A stretch of DNA of 64,000 nt, from contig NZ_CP113060.1 in NCBI RefSeq assembly GCF_026625725.1, positions 2,982,001 to 3,046,000 of the forward strand, given 5' to 3'. Below, in pieces: positions 17,069 through 25,083 of the stretch (positions are counted from its first letter, which is position 1; each line of letters opens with the position of its first letter). This DNA is from Pseudomonas sp. SL4(2022). GTDB taxonomy: Bacteria; Pseudomonadota; Gammaproteobacteria; Pseudomonadales; Pseudomonadaceae. Made by a program: the position numbers and the translations under genes. A model generated the notes under the pieces. It made no database searches and had not been told where the DNA came from. It saw only the letters and a program-made list of their open reading frames with translations.

Positions 17069-17160
17069 GTCAGGATTAAGCCGCCGTTATCGCGGGGCAC
17101 GAAATGATAACCGGCGACTGCAATTTGCGCCGATTATCACATCGTTAATCCTGACTTAAC
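17069..17160. promoter_or_regulatory. Divergent regulator/dsbD promoter region with paired TTAATCCTGAC boxes
   Basis: TTAATCCTGAC occurs at 17145-17155 on the plus strand and on the minus strand at 17069-17079, a perfect inverted repeat with one box facing each gene set. On the dsbD side TTAA recurs 11 bases later (17145 and 17156), the spacing of PmrA/QseB-type boxes. These are the likely binding sites of the neighbouring response regulator (inference). Confidence 0.65.
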
Positions 17161-17208
17161 CGCCAACTGCGATCCTGCGCACATCGACATTCACAGACGT
17201 GGTTATGC

Positions 17209-18969
17209 ATGCGCACGCTTCTACTGTTCTCTCTGATGTGGGCCTGGCTACTGCAGCCGGTACAGGCTTCCAGCTTTCCAATCAGCTCACTGCTGACGGG
17301 TAACAGCCAGCAGGCCGAATTCCTCCCCGCCGAGCAGGCGTTTGAGCTCAGCGTTGAACCGCAGGCCAATGGTGAAACCCTGCTGCGCTGGGATATCGCT
17401 CCCGGCTACTACCTCTACCAGCACCGCCTGCAATTCAACGGTCTGCCCGCCGGGGTTAAGCCCGAGCTGCCGCCTGGGCTGCCGTATAGCGATGAGTTCT
17501 TCGGTGACTCGCAGATCTACCGCGAACGCTTGGAGCTGATCCTGCCTGCTGGCAACACCGGCAGCATCCAGATTGGCTGGCAAGGCTGCGCCGATGCAGG
17601 GCTTTGTTACCCACCGCAGACCCAACAGATAGACCTGTCTGGTAGTGGTGCGACAAGCCAACCGGACTCCACCCTTGCTGAAGACCAGGCACTGGCTGGC
17701 GGTCTACAGAACCAGACGCTGGCCCTGAGCCTGCTGGTGTTCTTCGGTCTGGGCCTGCTGCTGGCGTTTGCTCCCTGCTCGTTGCCGATGCTGCCGATTC
17801 TCGCCGGCATTGTGGTGGGCAGCGGTGCCTCGCCGCGACGTGGCTTGGCACTGGCTTCGGCCTATGTGGTGAGCATGGCGCTGGTGTATGCCGCGCTGGG
17901 CGTGGTCGCAGCACTGATGGGCGCCAACCTGCAAGGCCTGCTGCAGCAACCTTGGTTGCTGGCCAGCTTTGCCGCGCTGTTTGTACTGCTGGCCTTGCCG
18001 ATGTTCGGCCTGTTCGAGTTGCAGCTGCCGGCGGCCCTGCGTGACCGTCTGGAAAACGCCGGCCGCAAGCAGCAAGGTGGCAGCCTGATGGGTGCCAGCA
18101 TGCTCGGCTTGTTCTCCGGTCTGTTGGTAGGCCCGTGCATGACCGCACCGCTGGCTGCCGCCCTACTGTATATCGCGCAGAGTGGCGACGCGCTGCACGG
18201 CGGTCTGGTGTTGTTTGCCTTGGGCCTGGGTATCGGTACGCCGCTGGTGTTGCTGGTCACCCTGGGTAATCGCTTCTTGCCAAAGCCAGGCGCTTGGATG
18301 GATCGGGTCAAGGTGGTGTTTGGTTTCCTGTTCCTGGTGACCGCGTTGCTGGTGATCCGCCCGCTGCTGGACGAGTCGGTCTGGCTGGGCCTATGGGGTG
18401 CACTGTTGATTCTGCTGGCCAGTGCCCTGCTGCAACTGGCGCGTCAGGTGCAGCAGCACACCAGCCTGAGCAAGGCGGCTGGGGCACTGCTGGGCCTCTG
18501 GGGCATGGCGATGCTGTTGGGTGCAGCCGGCGGTGCCAGCGACCCTATGCAGCCGCTCAAGGTTTATGCCGGCACGGGCGTTGCTGCAGCGCCGAGCGAA
18601 CAGCACTTTATCGACCTGAACGAGCCGGCCGCGCTGGAGCGCGAGCTGGCCGCCGCCAAGGCCGAGGGCCAGTGGGTACTGGTGGATTACTACGCGGACT
18701 GGTGTGTGTCGTGCAAAGTCATGGAGAAAACCGTGTTCGGTAACCCCGAGGTGCAGGCCAGCCTGCAGGGCGTTCGCGTACTGCGCCCAGACGTAACCGA
18801 GAGCAACGCGGCAAGCCGCGCCCTGCTCAGCCGCTTTGAAGTGCTGGGCCCGCCCACTCTGCTGTGGATCGGCCCGAATGGTGAGGAGCGCCGCTCGCAG
18901 CGCATCACCGGCGCGGTGGATGCCGAGCAGTTTCTGCAGATATGGACGACTACCCAGGAGCGTGGTTGA
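17209..18969 (+). CDS. dsbD: Thiol:disulfide interchange protein DsbD
   Basis: A 586-residue three-part electron transporter that moves electrons from cytoplasmic thioredoxin across the inner membrane to periplasmic partners. A signal peptide (about 1-20, ending VQA) is followed by the N-terminal immunoglobulin-like domain with the Cys pair in GCADAGLCYPP, eight membrane segments (about 165-450) with Cys in FAPCSLPM and VGPCMTAP, and a C-terminal thioredoxin domain with WCVSCK (Cys 499 and 502). It heads an operon with the TlpA-like gene (TGATG overlap at 18967-18971) and dsbG. It is probably a second, inducible DsbD controlled by the divergent regulator. Confidence 0.93.
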   Translation: MRTLLLFSLMWAWLLQPVQASSFPISSLLTGNSQQAEFLPAEQAFELSVEPQANGETLLRWDIAPGYYLYQHRLQFNGLPAGVKPELPPGLPYSDEFFGDSQIYRERLELILPAGNTGSIQIGWQGCADAGLCYPPQTQQIDLSGSGATSQPDSTLAEDQALAGGLQNQTLALSLLVFFGLGLLLAFAPCSLPMLPILAGIVVGSGASPRRGLALASAYVVSMALVYAALGVVAALMGANLQGLLQQPWLLASFAALFVLLALPMFGLFELQLPAALRDRLENAGRKQQGGSLMGASMLGLFSGLLVGPCMTAPLAAALLYIAQSGDALHGGLVLFALGLGIGTPLVLLVTLGNRFLPKPGAWMDRVKVVFGFLFLVTALLVIRPLLDESVWLGLWGALLILLASALLQLARQVQQHTSLSKAAGALLGLWGMAMLLGAAGGASDPMQPLKVYAGTGVAAAPSEQHFIDLNEPAALERELAAAKAEGQWVLVDYYADWCVSCKVMEKTVFGNPEVQASLQGVRVLRPDVTESNAASRALLSRFEVLGPPTLLWIGPNGEERRSQRITGAVDAEQFLQIWTTTQERG

Positions 18970-19778
18970 TGTTAACGATCAATATCGGGCCGCTGGCACT
19001 CAGCACCGCCCATGTGCTGTTGCTGCTCAGCCTGCTGCTGGCGACGTTTACCGGCTGGTACGTCGGCCGGCGCAGCGCGGTAAACCCCGAGAAACAGCTG
19101 TTTCGCTTGCTGCTGGTGGCCATGCTGGTCGCCCGAATGGCGTTCGTGGCGGTGTATTTCGGGCACTACCGCGAGCAACCCTGGCAGGTGTTGGATATCC
19201 GTGACGGCGGCTTTATCGCCTGGCCTGGTTTGTTGGCTGCCCTGCTACTGGGCGCCTGGCAGGCCTGGCGCACGCCAACTATCAGAACCTCGCTGGCCAG
19301 CGCACTAGCTGTCGGCGTAGTGAGCTGGGGCCTGGGCAGTCTGACCCTACACGGCCTGGAGCAAGGCACGCGTTTGCCAGAGCTTTCGTTCAGGGACAGT
19401 AACGGTGCCACTTTGGCGCTTGAGGACTATGTCGGCAAACCACTGGTGGTCAACCTCTGGGCCACCTGGTGCCCGCCTTGCCGCCGCGAAATGCCGGTAC
19501 TGGCAGAGGCGCAACGCGATAACCCGGAGCTGACCATCCTGTTCGTCAACCAGGGCGAAGGCCAGGGTGTAGTTAACCAGTACCTGGCGGCAGAAGCTCT
19601 GGGGTTGGACAACGTACTGCTCGACAGCGGCGGCCGCCTGGGCCAGCACGTCGGCTCCATGGCCCTGCCCAGCACGCTGTTCTATGACGCCGAAGGTCGC
19701 CAGGTTAGCAGCCATCTGGGCGAACTCTCCCGCGCCAGCCTGGCTCGTGCGCTTGAAGTATTTAACAAGGAACAGTAA
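18969..19778 (+). CDS. TlpA/DsbE-like thioredoxin with a multi-helix membrane anchor
   Basis: A 269-residue protein with two parts. Residues about 1-120 hold three to four membrane helices and resemble the prolipoprotein diacylglyceryl transferase fold (IGPLALST start; DIRDGGFIAWPGLLAAL near 79). Residues about 130-269 form a TlpA-type thioredoxin domain with CPPC at 168-171 and cis-Pro in ALPST. The thioredoxin part should face the periplasm and take electrons from DsbD. Catalytic residues of Lgt are not evident, so the anchor is likely non-enzymatic. The start ATG 18969 overlaps the dsbD stop. Confidence 0.87.
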   Translation: MLTINIGPLALSTAHVLLLLSLLLATFTGWYVGRRSAVNPEKQLFRLLLVAMLVARMAFVAVYFGHYREQPWQVLDIRDGGFIAWPGLLAALLLGAWQAWRTPTIRTSLASALAVGVVSWGLGSLTLHGLEQGTRLPELSFRDSNGATLALEDYVGKPLVVNLWATWCPPCRREMPVLAEAQRDNPELTILFVNQGEGQGVVNQYLAAEALGLDNVLLDSGGRLGQHVGSMALPSTLFYDAEGRQVSSHLGELSRASLARALEVFNKEQ

Positions 19779-19780
19779 CC

Positions 19781-20551
19781 GTGAAAAAACTGATCAATCT
19801 CCCCGTAATGATTTCAGCATTAACAATGCTGACCGTGCCCTTGTTGCATGCAGAGGATTGGCCCGAGCCGATCAAAGCCGTCGAAGCACGCGGCGCCGAA
19901 ATCATTGATCGCTTCGATGCTCCGAGCGGCTTGCAAGGCTATGCCGCCCGCTACAACGGCCAGGGCGTCGCTCTGTACCTGACGGAGGATGGCCAACATG
20001 TGCTGGTCGGCAGCCTGCTCAATGCTAAAGGTGAAGACCTCTCGCGCCAGCCGTTGGACAAGCTGGTGTACGAGCCGCTGGGCAAGGAAATGCTCAGCAG
20101 GCTGGAGAACAGCACCTGGATCGTCGACGGCAGCGCCAAGGCACCGCGCATCATCTATATGTTCTCCGACCCCAACTGCCCTTACTGCAACATGTTCTGG
20201 AAGCAGGCGCGGCCCTGGGTCGAAGCTGGTGATGTGCAGATCCGCCACGTGATGGTCGGCATGTTGCGCCAGGACAGCGTCGAGAAGGCCGCAGCCCTGC
20301 TCAATGCCAAAGATCAGCAGGCGGCGCTGCATGAGCATGAGTCCGCCGGCAAAGCCAGCAAGCTGAAAGGTTTGAAGAAGATTCCAGTGACGATCCAGCA
20401 GCAGCTCGATAACAACCTTGGCCTGATGGCGGAGATGGGCGTAGCGGCTACGCCGGCGATTTTCTACCCGGACGAAAGCGGCCAGCTGCGCCAGCAGCGA
20501 GGGGCGCCAAGTCCCGATGTCCTCAAACAGATCATGGGGCCGCGCTCCTGA
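19781..20551 (+). CDS. dsbG: Thiol:disulfide interchange protein DsbG
   Basis: A 256-residue periplasmic thioredoxin-fold protein. It begins at GTG 19781 directly after the previous stop, with a signal peptide ending about residue 24 (LLHA). An N-terminal dimerisation domain precedes the redox motif CPYC at residues 133-136. DsbG is kept reduced by DsbD and protects or repairs single cysteines oxidised to sulfenic acid. Its position after dsbD and the TlpA-like gene makes a full cytoplasm-to-periplasm reducing relay within one operon. Confidence 0.92.
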   Translation: MKKLINLPVMISALTMLTVPLLHAEDWPEPIKAVEARGAEIIDRFDAPSGLQGYAARYNGQGVALYLTEDGQHVLVGSLLNAKGEDLSRQPLDKLVYEPLGKEMLSRLENSTWIVDGSAKAPRIIYMFSDPNCPYCNMFWKQARPWVEAGDVQIRHVMVGMLRQDSVEKAAALLNAKDQQAALHEHESAGKASKLKGLKKIPVTIQQQLDNNLGLMAEMGVAATPAIFYPDESGQLRQQRGAPSPDVLKQIMGPRS

Positions 20552-20625
20552 TCGCAACATCGCGCGCTGAGCGGCTTCGGTCGATAATCCGAGCCCCAGG
20601 CGCGTGGCAATAGATTGCTCACACC

Positions 20626-20647
20626 TTAGTCAGACCGACTGACTTAA
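20626..20647. promoter_or_regulatory. Palindromic operator candidate upstream of the BdcA-like gene
   Basis: AGTCAG (20628-20633) and CTGACT (20639-20644) are perfect arms around ACCGA, with further near-symmetry (TT before, TAA after). It sits 23 bases before the start codon, a typical TetR-type operator position. No TetR gene adjoins it in this window. Confidence 0.6.
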
Positions 20648-20669
20648 TTTTTTGTAAAGGAGATACACC

Positions 20670-21419
20670 ATGACAACTACCCAAACGCTGCAAGGCAAAG
20701 TGGCTTTCATCCAGGGCGGTTCGCGCGGTATCGGCGCAGCCATCGTCAAGCGCCTGGCCGCTGAAGGCGCGGCAGTGGCCTTCACCTATGTGTCCTCCGC
20801 CGAGCGGGCCAATGCCCTGGCCAGCGAAGTGACTGCCGCTGGTGGCAAGGCACTCGCCCTCAAAGCTGACAGTGCCGATGCAGCTGCCGTGCAACATGCT
20901 ATCCGCACTGCGGTCGAGCACTTCGGCGGCCTGAATATTCTGGTCAACAACTCCGGCGTGCTGGCCTGGGGCAGCACCGAAGAACTGACTCTGGAACAGC
21001 TGGATCACACTCTGGCGGTCAACGTGCGCAGCGTGTTCGTCGCCAGCCAGGAAGCCGCCAAACACATGACCGATGGCGGACGCATCATCAACATCGGTAG
21101 CACCAACGCCGAGCGCATCCCGGTGGCCGGCGGCGCGGTATACGCCATGAGCAAATCGGCGCTAGTCGGCCTGGCCAAAGGCATGGCCCGCGACCTGGGC
21201 CCACGCAACATCACCGTGAACAATGTGCAGCCAGGCCCGGTAGACACTGAGATGAACCCAGCCGATGGCGAGGGGGCCGAGTTCCTGAAAGGCCTGATGG
21301 CGCTGGATCGTTTCGGTAAGGCAGAAGAAATTGCCGGCTTTGTCGCCTACCTGGCCGGCCCGGAAGCGGGTTACATCACCGGGGCCAGCTTGATGATTGA
21401 TGGCGGCTTCTCGGCCTAA
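20670..21419 (+). CDS. bdcA: BdcA-like SDR family oxidoreductase
   Basis: A 249-residue short-chain dehydrogenase/reductase. The nucleotide motif is GGSRGIG (residues about 16-22), followed by NNSG, the catalytic Ser in NIGSTNA, Tyr158 and Lys162 in YAMSK, and the tail VQPGPVDTEMNPADG with LAGPEAGYITGA. This combination resembles E. coli BdcA (YjgI), reported to bind cyclic di-GMP and promote biofilm dispersal; the match is from memory of that family. A strong AAAGGAG site precedes ATG. It is the last gene of the IS-bounded block and has its own operator-like palindrome. Confidence 0.8.
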   Translation: MTTTQTLQGKVAFIQGGSRGIGAAIVKRLAAEGAAVAFTYVSSAERANALASEVTAAGGKALALKADSADAAAVQHAIRTAVEHFGGLNILVNNSGVLAWGSTEELTLEQLDHTLAVNVRSVFVASQEAAKHMTDGGRIINIGSTNAERIPVAGGAVYAMSKSALVGLAKGMARDLGPRNITVNNVQPGPVDTEMNPADGEGAEFLKGLMALDRFGKAEEIAGFVAYLAGPEAGYITGASLMIDGGFSA

Positions 21420-21432
21420 CTGGTTTCGACTT

Positions 21433-21475
21433 GGGGCCAGCTAGCCGCTAGCCCCTTGTTGATTCTATTTTTCTG
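21433..21475 (+). terminator. Possible terminator after the BdcA-like gene
   Basis: GGGGC near 21433 pairs with GCCCC near 21453, with partial internal GCTAGC symmetry, followed by a T-rich stretch reaching TATTTTTC. The stem is imperfect. Confidence 0.4.
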
Positions 21476-21482
21476 CTGCCTG

Positions 21483-21499
21483 GAATGTCCGCTTTTGGC
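21483..21499 (+). repeat. 17-base sequence shared by both inner IS borders (right copy)
   Basis: GAATGTCCGCTTTTGGC directly precedes IS copy 2 and is the exact reverse complement of 14988-15004. Confidence 0.9.
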
Positions 21500-23156
21500 C
21501 CAGAGTGTGTAAAAACGCACCGGTAAACTCTTGCTATGATTTCCGAGAATCTCAGCGCAAGGGACGCCCATGAAACGGTTTATCCAGGGTGAACACCGAG
21601 GTCAAAGCACCTTACTTCCCGAAAGCCTCGACGATTACGTCAGCGATACCAATCCGGTGCGCGTGGTCGATGTCTTCGTCGACGAGCTTGACTTAGCCAC
21701 GCTGGGTTTTGATGGCGTCATTCCAGCCGAAACCGGCAGACCTGCTTACCATCCCGCTGTCCTGCTAAAGATCTATATCTACGGTTACCTGAACCGCATC
21801 CAATCGAGTCGCCGTCTTGAGCGAGAAGCTCAGCGCAACGTTGAACTGATGTGGCTGACCGGGCGCTTGATGCCCGATTTCAAGACCATCGCCAACTTTC
21901 GGAAAGACAACAGCAAAGCCATTCGCGGCGTTTGCCGCCAGTTCGTTTTGCTATGCCAGCAGTTGGGGTTGTTCGGTGAAAGCCTGGTCGCCATCGACGG
22001 CAGCAAATTCAAGGCGGTGAACAACCGCGACCGTAATTTTACTAGCGCCAAACTGAAGCGGCGCATGGAAGAAATTGAGTCGAGCATCAATCGTTATTTG
22101 GCCACTTTAGATGCTGCTGATCGGCAAGTTCCTAGCGCTTCTGAGTCAGACGCTGCGAGCCTGGAAGAGAAAATAGCCAAGCTCAAAGCGCAGATGAAAG
22201 AGCTTCAGGGGATCGAATCTCAGCTCAACAAATCGTCAGACAAACAGGTTTCACTGACCGACCCGGATGCCCGCTCTATGATGACGCGCGGTAACGGCAT
22301 CGTCGGCTACAACGTACAGACGGCAGTCGACACGCAGCACCATTTGATCATTGCTCACGAGGTTACCAACAGCGGTTCCGACCGTGACCAGCTCAGCTCG
22401 ATGGCGAAGCAAGCTCGGGAAGCTATGGCCTCAGAAACGCTGTCTGTGGTGGCTGATCGAGGCTATTTCAAAAGCGAAGAAATCTTGGCCTGTCACGACG
22501 CCAGCATCACCACCTATGTACCCAAGCCGATGACCTCAGGTGCTAAGGCTGATGGGCGTTTCAATAAGGACGCCTTCATTTATGACGCCGTTAAAAACGA
22601 ATACACCTGCCCGGCTGGCGAGGCGCTTATTTGGCGGTTTTCCAGCGTAGAGAAAGGCCTAAACATGCACTGCTACTGGAGTTCGAATTGCCAGAGCTGC
22701 GCGCTGAAAACGCAGTGCACGCCGAGTAAGCAACGGCGAGTGCGACGCTGGGAGCATGAGGCGGTACTGGACGAAATGCAGCGCCGGTTGAACCAAGCAC
22801 CAGAGATGATGAAAGTTCGAAAACGGACTGTTGAGCATCCCTTCGGGACGCTCAAACAATGGATGGGCTCGACGCATTTTCTGACTCGCAAGCTGGTTGG
22901 AGTGAGCGCGGAGATGAGCCTGAATGTGCTCGCCTACAACTTGAAGCGGGTGATGAAAATCATCGGCATCGCAGGCTTATTGGAGGCAATGGCGGCGTAA
23001 AAACCCCGGCTTTCGTTGCGCTAGGAGGCGCTAACGCGCTTTATAAACGCTCTGGAACGTTACCGGTGGTGATCGTGGCAAATACTTGGGCAATCGCCTG
23101 TCCAGGAGCGCTGGGCTGCGGCACCCAAGCTACGAAAGTGTTTTTACACACTCTGG
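21500..23156 (+). mobile_element. IS1182-family insertion sequence, copy 2
   Basis: A 1657 bp element with the same 17-base terminal repeats as copy 1 (21500-21516 and 23140-23156), in opposite orientation. The transposase is intact. With copy 1 it encloses a 6.5 kb segment, the layout of a composite transposon or of an invertible segment. No simple target duplication links its two flanks (TGGC before, ACCG after). Confidence 0.92.
21570..23000 (+). CDS. IS1182-family transposase (second copy)
   Basis: A 476-residue DDE transposase whose protein sequence is the same as the one encoded at 13487-14917. The start is ATG 21570, 70 bases inside the left terminal repeat. The third base of the Arg codon in NLKRVMKI is G at 22949 and T in the other copy, a silent difference; no other was noticed by eye. 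The 156 bases after the stop contain the right end of the element. Confidence 0.95.
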   Translation: MKRFIQGEHRGQSTLLPESLDDYVSDTNPVRVVDVFVDELDLATLGFDGVIPAETGRPAYHPAVLLKIYIYGYLNRIQSSRRLEREAQRNVELMWLTGRLMPDFKTIANFRKDNSKAIRGVCRQFVLLCQQLGLFGESLVAIDGSKFKAVNNRDRNFTSAKLKRRMEEIESSINRYLATLDAADRQVPSASESDAASLEEKIAKLKAQMKELQGIESQLNKSSDKQVSLTDPDARSMMTRGNGIVGYNVQTAVDTQHHLIIAHEVTNSGSDRDQLSSMAKQAREAMASETLSVVADRGYFKSEEILACHDASITTYVPKPMTSGAKADGRFNKDAFIYDAVKNEYTCPAGEALIWRFSSVEKGLNMHCYWSSNCQSCALKTQCTPSKQRRVRRWEHEAVLDEMQRRLNQAPEMMKVRKRTVEHPFGTLKQWMGSTHFLTRKLVGVSAEMSLNVLAYNLKRVMKIIGIAGLLEAMAA

Positions 23157-23369
23157 ACCGAAACCTGGCCCTCGTCATTACGCCGTTTCTGGCTCGATAC
23201 CCCTGAATATCCCCGTCCAGCTTGAACGCACTTCGCAAGTTAAATCCGCGCAACTTCGCAGATCGCGCCACCCGCACGGTGACACGCTGCAAACAAGCAG
23301 GCTGAGACTCCACGTCCCAGCCTGTCGTTAACCCAGCAATAGCCACGCAGTTGATGTTTCAACCACTTG

Positions 23370-23760
23370 CTAGAAATACCCCTCGATTTTCTTCTTCTCC
23401 ATGGAGCCGTCCTGGTCGTGGTCGATGATTCGGCCTTGGCGTTCTGAGGTGCGGGTCATCAGCATTTCTTGAATGATTTGCGGCAGGTCGGTGGCGGTGG
23501 ATTCCACGGCGCCAGTCAGTGGGTAGCAGCCCAGCGTGCGGAAGCGTACCCAGCGCGTTTCGATGCTGGCGCGCTGTTCGGCGCTCAGGTGCGGCAGGAT
23601 GCGTTCGTCGTCGATGCAGATCCGCGTGCCGTGCAGTTCCGCCACCGGCCTTGGTGCGGCGCGGTAGAGGTCGACGATGTCGATGTTTTTCCGGTGGATG
23701 TACTGCCAGATGTCCAGCTCGGTCCAGTTCGACAGGGGGAGCACGCGCTGGCTTTCGCCC
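23370..23760 (-). pseudogene. cysD: 5'-truncated sulfate adenylyltransferase subunit CysD
   Basis: Minus-strand sequence from about 23760 down to the stop at 23370 encodes the C-terminal part of CysD: it begins within [12 protein letters not shown], continues TELDIWQYI, and ends with the hallmark KKKIEGYF. About 130 of roughly 300 residues remain; the N-terminal PP-loop domain that binds ATP is absent, so it cannot make adenylyl sulfate. Homology stops abruptly at 23760, where a second truncated gene begins on the other strand. The usual downstream partner cysN is also missing: 213 bases after the stop lies IS copy 2. Fragment of a deleted sulfate-assimilation locus. Confidence 0.88.
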
Positions 23761-24029
23761 AGCGGTTACCGCTGACCTTGGACATGACCGAACTCAATGC
23801 CAACGAGACGTACGGCCTGCTCGCACAGGCCTTACCAACCCGCGCAGCGAGGCCCGGAGTACTCTACAACGGCGCTCTGATGGTGTATGGGGCCGATACG
23901 CTGGTGATCTTTTACCGAACGTTCAAATCGAGTTATCCCTACACCCGACGTGGGCGCGTCGATAAACCCGATACGCTCGCCGAAGCGCTGGGTCGCGACG
24001 ATGTGACTGTCCATTTCTCTGCGCATTAG
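23761..24029 (+). pseudogene. 5'-truncated cyclophilin-like fold protein
   Basis: From RLPLTLDM at about 23761 to the stop at 24029 the plus strand encodes about 88 residues resembling the cyclophilin-like (Cyclophil_like2) family, with GALMVYGADTLVIFYR and GRVDKPDTLAEALG. The family's first strands and usual signal peptide are absent. The frame is open leftward only through antisense cysD sequence, so this is a remnant; ATG 23784 could in principle start a short product. It was divergent to cysD before a deletion removed both 5' ends. Confidence 0.7.
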
Positions 24030-24171
24030 ACGAACCCATCGTCGGTTTTGCGCGCATTAGCCTCTGGCACAGAGCGTTGGTCGCCGGGATTTGCCATGCA
24101 TGGCGTTGCTCGACAGAATCGCGCTCCGCTTCGGTCAAAGGGCCGGGGGCGACGCTGAAAAGGGGCTGGAG

Positions 24172-24867
24172 TTGAACGAGCAGACATTGTCGATGCGCCT
24201 GGAGCGTGTGGCGGCGCATGTGCCGGCTGGGGCGCGGCTGGCTGATATTGGCTCGGATCACGCCTATCTGCCGGTAGCCTTGATGCGCCGTGGTGCCATT
24301 GAGGCTGCGGTGGCGGGGGAGGTGGCCCTGACGCCGTTTCAGGCGGCCGAGCGCAGCGTGCGCGAGCATGACCTGAGCCAACAGATCAGTGTGCGTCTGG
24401 CCGATGGTTTGGCGGCGATTGAGGCGGGCGATGCCATCACGGCAATCAGCATCTGCGGGATGGGCGGCGAGCGGATTCGCGACATTCTCGACAGCGGCAA
24501 GACACGCCTGACAGGCCAGGAGCGTTTGATTCTGCAGCCCAACGGCGGCGAACAGCCGCTGCGCCAATGGCTGATGGACAATGGCTACCGCATCCTCTGC
24601 GAGGAGGTGCTGCGGGAAAACCGCTTTGCCTACGAAATCATCGTGGCCGAACGCTCCGGCCCGGTGCTGTACAGCGCCGAGGAGCTGTACTTTGGCCCGC
24701 TGCAGATGCAGGCGCGCAGCCCCGCATTCCTGGCCAAGTGGCAACGCCTGCTGCGCTTGAAGCAGCAGACCCTGGCTGATTTTGCTCGGGCACGGCAGGG
24801 GGGGCCTGAGGCGAAAGTTCAGCAGGTTACCCAGCAGACGCAGTGGATTATCGAGTTGTTGGCCTAA
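24172..24867 (+). CDS. trmK: tRNA (adenine(22)-N1)-methyltransferase TrmK family protein
   Basis: A 231-residue class I SAM-dependent methyltransferase. The SAM motif ADIGSDHAYLPV is at about residues 23-34, followed by AGEVALTPFQAAERSV, ISICGMGGE, and LQPNGGEQPLRQWL. TrmK methylates A22 in tRNA in Bacillus; the Pseudomonas homologue is assigned by family. Family similarity begins at NEQTLSMRLERVAAHVPAG, which points to the TTG at 24172 with AAAGGGG 7 bases upstream; ATG 24193 is the alternative. The frame is open further left to 24091, but that part is not conserved. The gene lies just right of the truncated cyclophilin-like gene. Confidence 0.85.
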   Translation: MNEQTLSMRLERVAAHVPAGARLADIGSDHAYLPVALMRRGAIEAAVAGEVALTPFQAAERSVREHDLSQQISVRLADGLAAIEAGDAITAISICGMGGERIRDILDSGKTRLTGQERLILQPNGGEQPLRQWLMDNGYRILCEEVLRENRFAYEIIVAERSGPVLYSAEELYFGPLQMQARSPAFLAKWQRLLRLKQQTLADFARARQGGPEAKVQQVTQQTQWIIELLA

Positions 24868-25083
24868 GCTTGATGCTGGTGCTGTTGGGCGAGTGCGCCG
24901 GTCGTTGCAGCGCATATTGCCTCGCTTGTGGCGTTGCTCGGCCTCTGCTGACGAGGGCTTTAATCAGGTGACTCTGTGGATTTGCAACGCGTTGCCGACT
25001 AAGCCTGGCGGAGTGAATACAATGTGCTCCCGAATACCTTATGGGCCATGAAAGTGGCTGCGCCGGACAAGGAACTCAGCATC

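Noticed and set aside
13331..23156. Phage or integrative element with attachment sites
   Set aside because: No integrase, phage gene or tRNA-like attachment site seen; IS elements explain the borders.
23298..23324. CAGGCTG/CAGCCTG inverted repeat between IS copy 2 and the cysD fragment
   Set aside because: Seven-base arms with a 13-base loop and no T-run; too weak to call a terminator.
24030..24171. Possible minus-strand gene remnant left of trmK
   Set aside because: The translation (APGPLTEAERDSVEQRHAW) looks gene-like, but no family could be named and the frame merges into the trmK shadow.
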